Positions 59,122-64,000 of a stretch of DNA of 64,000 nt are shown here, one piece after another (the first letter of the stretch is position 1; each line of letters starts with the position of its first letter). A model generated the notes under the pieces. It worked only from the letters and a program-made list of their open reading frames with translations. It searched no databases and was not told the origin of the DNA. The position numbers and the translations under genes were made by a program. The DNA lies in the NCBI GenBank assembly GCA_021521415.1, contig JAIQDT010005784.1, positions 1 to 64,000 of the forward strand. The letters are read 5' to 3'. The stretch is from Bidens hawaiensis. Lineage: Eukaryota > Streptophyta > Magnoliopsida > Asterales > Asteraceae.

Positions 59122-59972
59122 TCCTCCCCACCTTGGAATGAATCTCGACCTCGAGATTCGTTGTCTTTAGTGTATATGGCTCTTACCTTCGATTGTTGAT
59201 TTGATTCTATCTAATCTGGATACAATCTCTATGCAGAATTACTAAGGTCTTTATTTTTTTGCTAACTTACATCTTCGAATGATGTAACCAATCAATAGTT
59301 CAGAATATCATAGTAAATATAAATTGCTAAACACATTGATCAGTTGTGTTTAACTATTTACTTTACCGCTATGTATTCTAAACATTTACTGATGCTAACT
59401 ACATTACTGTTTTGATTCAGTCTATCGAATCTATTCCACTAAGTTGTTTGTTTAGATTCTGTCTATCGAATCTATTCTATCCTTGATCTTGATCAATGAC
59501 ATTCTTTATATTCTAATAGTACCCTTGTACTTTGTCTTAATTACATTTGCTATATTTAGCAATTGTATTTCTTGAATATCTTTGAGCTCTTTTCCTTTGA
59601 TCAACCATTCTAAGTAATATAATATTCCATCAGTCGTATTTCTTTGAACGAATTCTTTTCGATAATGTCCTTGCGTATTTTCTAACGTTTGGTATATCAT
59701 CCTCCTAGATGATAAATTTTTTCAACGTCTTCCTTGTTCTAAGTTTCGGATGAACCATTTAATATTTGAACCTCTTGATTGTTCTCTAGAGGCAACGAAT
59801 ATAAGCATTCTTGTGTATTAACACGATCCATATGCTAATATTTCATTTATAACTTAGGGACTTAAATACCCTTCTTTTATTACAAAACTTCTTGTTTAAG
59901 AGCGGGTTACAATTAATATACAAAAGTTAGCTAATCTATCTTGACATTTCTTTGATGTAATCTTGTCATTCA
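59122..59972 (-). other. Internal region of the TR-GAG-like element 3' of gag, no pol
   Basis: AT-rich. I searched all frames for protease DTG/DSG, RT YVDD/YIDD, RNase H and integrase motifs and found none. A 64-codon frame at 59506-59700 has no recognisable motif. Confidence 0.6.
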
Positions 59973-61067
59973 TTAATCTTGACTAGCTTTTCTTTTCGGG
60001 CATTCAGTCTTAAAGTGACCCGTTTCTCCACATGTAAAACATACTCCTAGCTTCTTACGACATTCATCTATTGTGTGTCCTGCTCTCTTGCAGTATGCAC
60101 AATTGTTTGAATTTTCTAGTCGACACTTTCCAGTATGTTTCTTTCCACAAGTCTTACAGGCTGACTTGGGAGTACTATCTTCTTTTCCTAACTTCTCAGA
60201 ATCTTTAGCTTTCTTGGTTTCTTGGTCTTCTTTCTTTTCTTATTCTTGATTTCTTATCATATTGTTGATTAAGTATCCGTCCACTTCCATAGCCGAATCA
60301 ATTGTTCCTGGCATATTGGATCGTACCATGTCTCTTATTTCTCTTGGTAACCCATATATATAACGAGTTACTTTATTATATTCCGGAGTTACTAGATGTG
60401 GAACCAATCGGCAGTACTCTAGGAATTTAGTGTTATATTCCCTAAGATTTGTGCCAATAACCTTGTGATTCCATAACTCAATTTGAATTCGATCCATCTC
60501 ATGAGTTGGGCAAAATTTCTTTAATATGAGACCTTTGAATGTTTCCCAACTTAAGTTATACATTATTTCTCGACCCTTGTTTTGAATTAGGGTGTTCCAC
60601 CATTCAAGAGCTTCTCCCTTGAACATTTGTGAAGAATACTGGATAGCTTCCTCACCAGTACATTTGCTTATGGTGACGATAGATTCTTATTCTTCTAGCC
60701 ATCTCATAGCGGCTATACCATTCGAGTCTCCATGAAATTCTTTAGGATTGTAAACTTTAAAGTTCTTAAAGTTACATCCTTTTTGAATTTTTCGCTTCTT
60801 TCTTTTCTTGTTCCTTGGGTTATTATTAGCTGTAGAGCTATCACAAGTATCATCCTTTCTTGAAGAAACAGATTTACTTCCACTCCTCTAGTTAGATTTT
60901 GGTCGACTTTGACTCGTAGAAAAGTCTTCCATAGCTTCCTTAATCATCTTTTGAATTCCCTCTTTATATTGGGCGGGAATTTCATTATCTTTATTATTAA
61001 TGTTTTCTTCGTTTCCCGATTTCTAGGGAGGACTATTGTGAGAGTTTGCACTTTCTTCTCTTGACAT
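59973..61067 (-). pseudogene. Gag of the TR-GAG-like element (Retrotrans_gag, three zinc knuckles), four in-frame stops
   Basis: One frame of 365 codons from ATG 61067 (MSREESANSHNSPP) to TAA 59973. The core gag domain has NPKEFHGDSNG, GEALEWWNTLI, WETFKGLILKKFCP and RLVPHLVTPEYNKVTRYIYGLP. The C-terminus carries CKTCGKKHTGKC, CAYCKRAGHTIDEC and CFTCGETGHFKTEC knuckles. Nonsense codons fall after NSPP, after SRPKSN, after MRWLEE and after RNQE; no frameshift separates them. It would form particles that package element RNA. As read, the copy makes no full-length Gag unless the stops are suppressed. Confidence 0.85.
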
Positions 61068-61196
61068 ACTACAATAAAATTTTAAAAGATACGTCCAATA
61101 TTCGAAGAATTCTAAACATATCTTTTATTCATCTCATTATAGTTACGAGAGTGCATATTATTTGTTATAATTGTAATCTTTACAATTACTAAGGTT

Positions 61197-61622
61197 TTAT
61201 TTCTTCCAACGGATAATCAATTTCTTAATCTTGCTATCTTTCTTGATATCCTCCTTTTCTTTTTCTTTCACCTCCATCTCTTCCATTGTTTCTTCCTTTT
61301 GAGTGCGAACAATGTAAGAATCTTGAGTTGCCAGAATATTAAAATATTCCCGAGGATATTCTTCCGGATAAGCCAGTACTTCTTCCTTTGGCGTCATTGG
61401 TTTCTTGGATCTACTTGATCCTACTCCATATGTTTTACAATTGGGAATTATTTGAGCTAGCGGAATGTCAGAATCATAGGAATCTGAATCTTCCTCCATT
61501 TTTATTTGGCATGTACTTTCATCGCTAGATATAGGAATTGGGAGAAAAGACGTTCCCATAAATCTTTTTCCTTTACCAGATCGAAGCTTAACAGATTCTT
61601 CGCTAGATTAACAATCGGACAT
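61197..61622 (-). pseudogene. Small ORF upstream of gag in the TR-GAG-like element
   Basis: In the leader between PBS and gag, a frame of 141 codons begins MSDC at 61622, has one stop at codon 5, and reopens (MGTSFLPIPISSDES at 61559). It has an acidic Ser/Asp stretch (EEDSDSYDSD) and a strongly charged C-terminus rich in Lys and Glu (EMEVKEKEKEDIKKDSK), probably helical. I recognise no family. It lies in the same frame as gag but is separated by stops, so it may be a former separate ORF or an N-terminal extension. Confidence 0.5.
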
Positions 61623-61831
61623 CTGCGCGAGGTTAGATTTTAAGGATAGGAAGACGCTCCTATCTTATTTGTATCGTTTATATCTTATCCGTATCAAATT
61701 TGAATCATTTCTTTGATACTTTTCAACTAAGTATCTAATTTGTTTGAATCAATATTTGTATAATAAGTTTTCAAAACTTATCCTTAATCAAAGCCTAGGT
61801 ATAATCAAATACCTAATTTGCTAAGATTGAT

Positions 61832-61844
61832 GGCTCTGATATCA
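61832..61844 (-). other. Primer-binding site of the TR-GAG-like element
   Basis: The minus strand reads TGATATCAGAGCC three bases from the LTR end, one mismatch from the tRNA-Met primer site TGGTATCAGAGCC. Confidence 0.75.
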
Positions 61845-61847
61845 ACC

Positions 61848-64000
61848 TGTCACACCCCGGTCTTAGGGCCTAGGCGTGTGACCACAAGTTGGTACATGTT
61901 TTGTAAATATATCAGAGTTGCGGGTTTTATTTCAGCGGAAGTCTTTAGTAAAATATTATTATATTGAAAACTTATTAAACTCTTTGGTTTAAATACCCGT
62001 TCAGTGTTTCAAATACATTTCTTTCGAAAACATATTTCTTTTATAATATTTTGAAATAAAATATCTGAGCCATCAGATAGCATCTAATGACTATAACTCC
62101 AATCTTTTATTCCTTCTTGCTTGTATGTTCTAACATTTCTTGTTTCCCTGTAACATGGGGGAAAAATACGTCAGCACAAAGCTGGTGAATAACGCTGACT
62201 CTAAAATATCTTTTCAATTACTTTGTGAAACCAAGAATAATACCTTTGTGACTACTCATTAGGCACCCAACTACACTGGGATCAAATTACCCTAAGTACC
62301 ATGTACAATTAATTATATACACAATAGCATTTCTCTGAACAGTCCCGTAGACCTTCAGAGGCATGTTGATGATATGCATGGCCTCGGGGAAATGCCGAGT
62401 CACCATGTATGTTTGGATCCAGACACATGTATACTCTTAATCAGAATGTCCGTTTCTTATTATTGTACAAAAAGTTTTAAGGATTCGTAAATCCTATGCA
62501 AACATTCAGACTCATTATAAATGGTTTGGGGCGTATTCACCTTGTCTGTTTATAATCAGTTTCTGATACTGATTCCTGTTTTCTGATTTCTGCTTCTTGT
62601 TTTGTTACCTCGGACCTATAGTACGAGAATAACCTTTGTATAAATAACTAGATCAACGATCTAGCTTTAGACCTTTAGTCTATTTCGTATAGCTTTTAAC
62701 CTTGAGAAAATCATTTGTTTCTTTAAAACATTTAGACCTTTAGTCCTTTGCTTCATTTACCAATTATATGCTACGTTTCTTCTTCAAAAAGAAATGTCTA
62801 TACTGAGTTTCTTCTTCAAGAAGAAACATTAATTTAATAATTATAACCTCTTGTATCATATTTCTTAGTCATAAAGAAATATTATTTTAACTACAACCTT
62901 TGCTTAAGAAAAGTTATATTATACTTATTCGTAATCAAGGTTCTGCTATAACTTCGACTATGGTCTAAGCCATTTATAATAATAAAATAATAACTTAGGC
63001 AGAACCCCTTACCTCGCACGGGTATTCGGTGTTAAATATTCCTATGTTTATACGGGCAACACTTCTACTCTATGCACGTTTATAGAGGCGTTTTTGATCA
63101 ACCCTTCTTGACACGCAAATCAAGGCAATGTTCAGTCGCCGGGTCGTGCACGTACTTCTAGGCGGATGTCGGGTTACTTTTGGTTGGCACGCACTTCTAG
63201 GAAAACACCAAATATTTGGCACGGATTACGAGATAATATATGTCGGGTCGGCGGCACGCAAAACGATGTTCGGCACGCAAACCGAGGTAGAGAGAGAGTG
63301 GCTGTGATGTGTGGGAAATGAGCCGGATCCCTCCCATTTTATAGCCAATTTTGGATCCCATCGCGGTACGCGATTGGTCCTCTTCCTGACCTCGTCGCGT
63401 AGCGCGACCGACACGTGGTCTGACACATTCTGCCACGTGTCCTGGGATGCTGCCACGTGTCACCCAGACGTGACACGGGTCCGTGAGTCATCACAGCCCA
63501 TCGCGGTATGCGATGGCCGTTGCTTAGACTCATCGCGTAGCGCGATGGGTCTATGGAAATTATTTTTCACTTTGCGCCATCAAAGCGCCACATTGCGCCC
63601 AACGCCCTTTGCCCTTCGCCGTCGCCTTCGCCATCGCCATCGTCCTCGTCCTCGTCCTCGCCCGAGCCCGAGGCCGTGCGCGTCGGGTGCTACGCATCCT
63701 CCGCTAGGACCACTAGGTGCATGATATTCATAAAAGAATATAACTATGGAAATTCTATCTCTTATAAAGAGCTTCCATTTCTTTAACACTTCTAATGTGG
63801 GATGGATTTCATTTCCCTTATTTATACCTTAGTGGAATGCTTCCACTTTCTTACATCTTCCAATGTGGGATGGAATTTCTTTTCATGTAAATAAACTTAA
63901 CTTATGAAATATTTTTATTTCCTTATTTTTCGTATATTTCCTTATTTAATAATTTCTCATTACTTATCTTGAGATTATTTTTGATCCCTCAACTTTCTTA
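61848..64000 (-). repeat. 5' LTR of the TR-GAG-like element (truncated by the window end)
   Basis: Starts TGTCACACCCCGG and follows the 3' LTR almost base for base to the window end. Compared with it, a deletion between CACTTT and GCGCCATC at about 63573 and a short deletion near 63295 are seen. Confidence 0.92.
63337..63477 (-). promoter_or_regulatory. 5' LTR promoter: TATA box, CG palindrome and G-box/ABRE cluster
   Basis: On the minus strand CTATAAAAT (63336-63344) is preceded upstream by the near-perfect inverted repeat CCCATCGCG/CGCGATTGG (63357-63377), then CACGTG boxes at 63412-63417, 63434-63439 and 63454-63459 in CCACGTGTC-type contexts, plus an ACGTGAC. CACGTG with GTC/GGC flanks is the binding site of plant bZIP (ABF/ABI5-type) and bHLH factors. 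The distance of 70-125 bp from TATA fits a functional promoter. Confidence 0.6.

Larger units (their letters stand above)
56794..64000 (-). mobile_element. TR-GAG-like gypsy retroelement: two LTRs with only gag between
   Basis: Two near-identical LTRs (56794-59121 and 61848 to beyond the window) bracket 2,726 bp. On the minus strand the internal part runs PBS, a small ORF, gag with three zinc knuckles, then about 850 bp without protease, RT, RNase H or integrase motifs, then the polypurine tract. This matches terminal-repeat retrotransposons that keep gag but lack pol (TR-GAG), which depend on another element for RT and integrase. The LTRs differ by scattered substitutions and a deletion of roughly 115 bp in the right copy. 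The left flank is ATATA (56789-56793); the right flank is outside. Confidence 0.85.

Overview
This window is plant nuclear DNA made almost entirely of nested LTR retrotransposons. One clear host gene is present, an NFD6-like gene with three exons at 44091-45354. The Ty1/copia elements carry a very long gag and, 3' of pol, an extra ORF of a kind I associate with Asteraceae (daisy family) copia elements. Asteraceae is therefore my best guess for the source, at moderate confidence and from pattern memory only. No bacterial genes, true tRNA or rRNA genes, or CRISPR arrays are present.

Layout. 1-6470: 5' part of a minus-strand copia element (Copia-1: 5' LTR, PBS, motif-rich leader, gag, start of pol), cut by the window edge. 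7100-10011: a plus-strand LTR of gypsy family 'L', split by a second solo L LTR (8578-9848, TSD TACAG). 11170-40440: a nest whose layers can be read from target-site duplications. A dispersed repeat (11170-11850 / 40189-40440) was hit by an L LTR (11851-12550 / 38554-40188). That LTR was hit by a TGTCACACCCC-type solo LTR 'S' (12551-13212, 32660-33167, 35361-36127, 38365-38553). S was hit by Copia-2 (13213-32659) and by two solo L LTRs (33168-35360 and 36128-38364). Copia-2's 5' LTR was in turn hit by Copia-3 (26041-32591). 41090-41990 is another copy of the dispersed repeat, followed by AT-rich DNA. 44.0-45.4 kb: NFD6-like gene. 46730-50514: 3' end of a minus-strand chromovirus (L LTR, chromodomain, integrase) broken by another L LTR. 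50.5-52.4 kb: AT-rich DNA. 52382-56788: 3' end of a fourth copia element (Copia-4: LTR, decayed extra ORF, motif-rich spacer). 56794-64000: a gypsy-type element with two LTRs and only a gag between them (TR-GAG-like), the right LTR running off the window.

How the parts may work together. In Copia-1, -2 and -3 the gag stop codon lies in a CTAAT branch-point-like word, and exactly 20 nt later a U-rich tract ending in YAG opens the pol frame. The extra ORFs of Copia-2 and Copia-4 start with ATG GCT GAT only 2-4 nt after a similar acceptor. Both extra proteins lack any visible signal peptide or membrane span, have basic NLS-like patches, and share N- and C-terminal domains. Each family also carries its own array of short CG-containing motifs (TTCGTTA, AACTTCGC or GTTCTCGG) in LTR, leader and spacer, often as inverted pairs next to the TATA box. 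An accessory nuclear protein paired with element-specific motif arrays resembles the VANC/VANDAL anti-silencing system of Arabidopsis. This is the most interesting hypothesis from the window, and it is inference.
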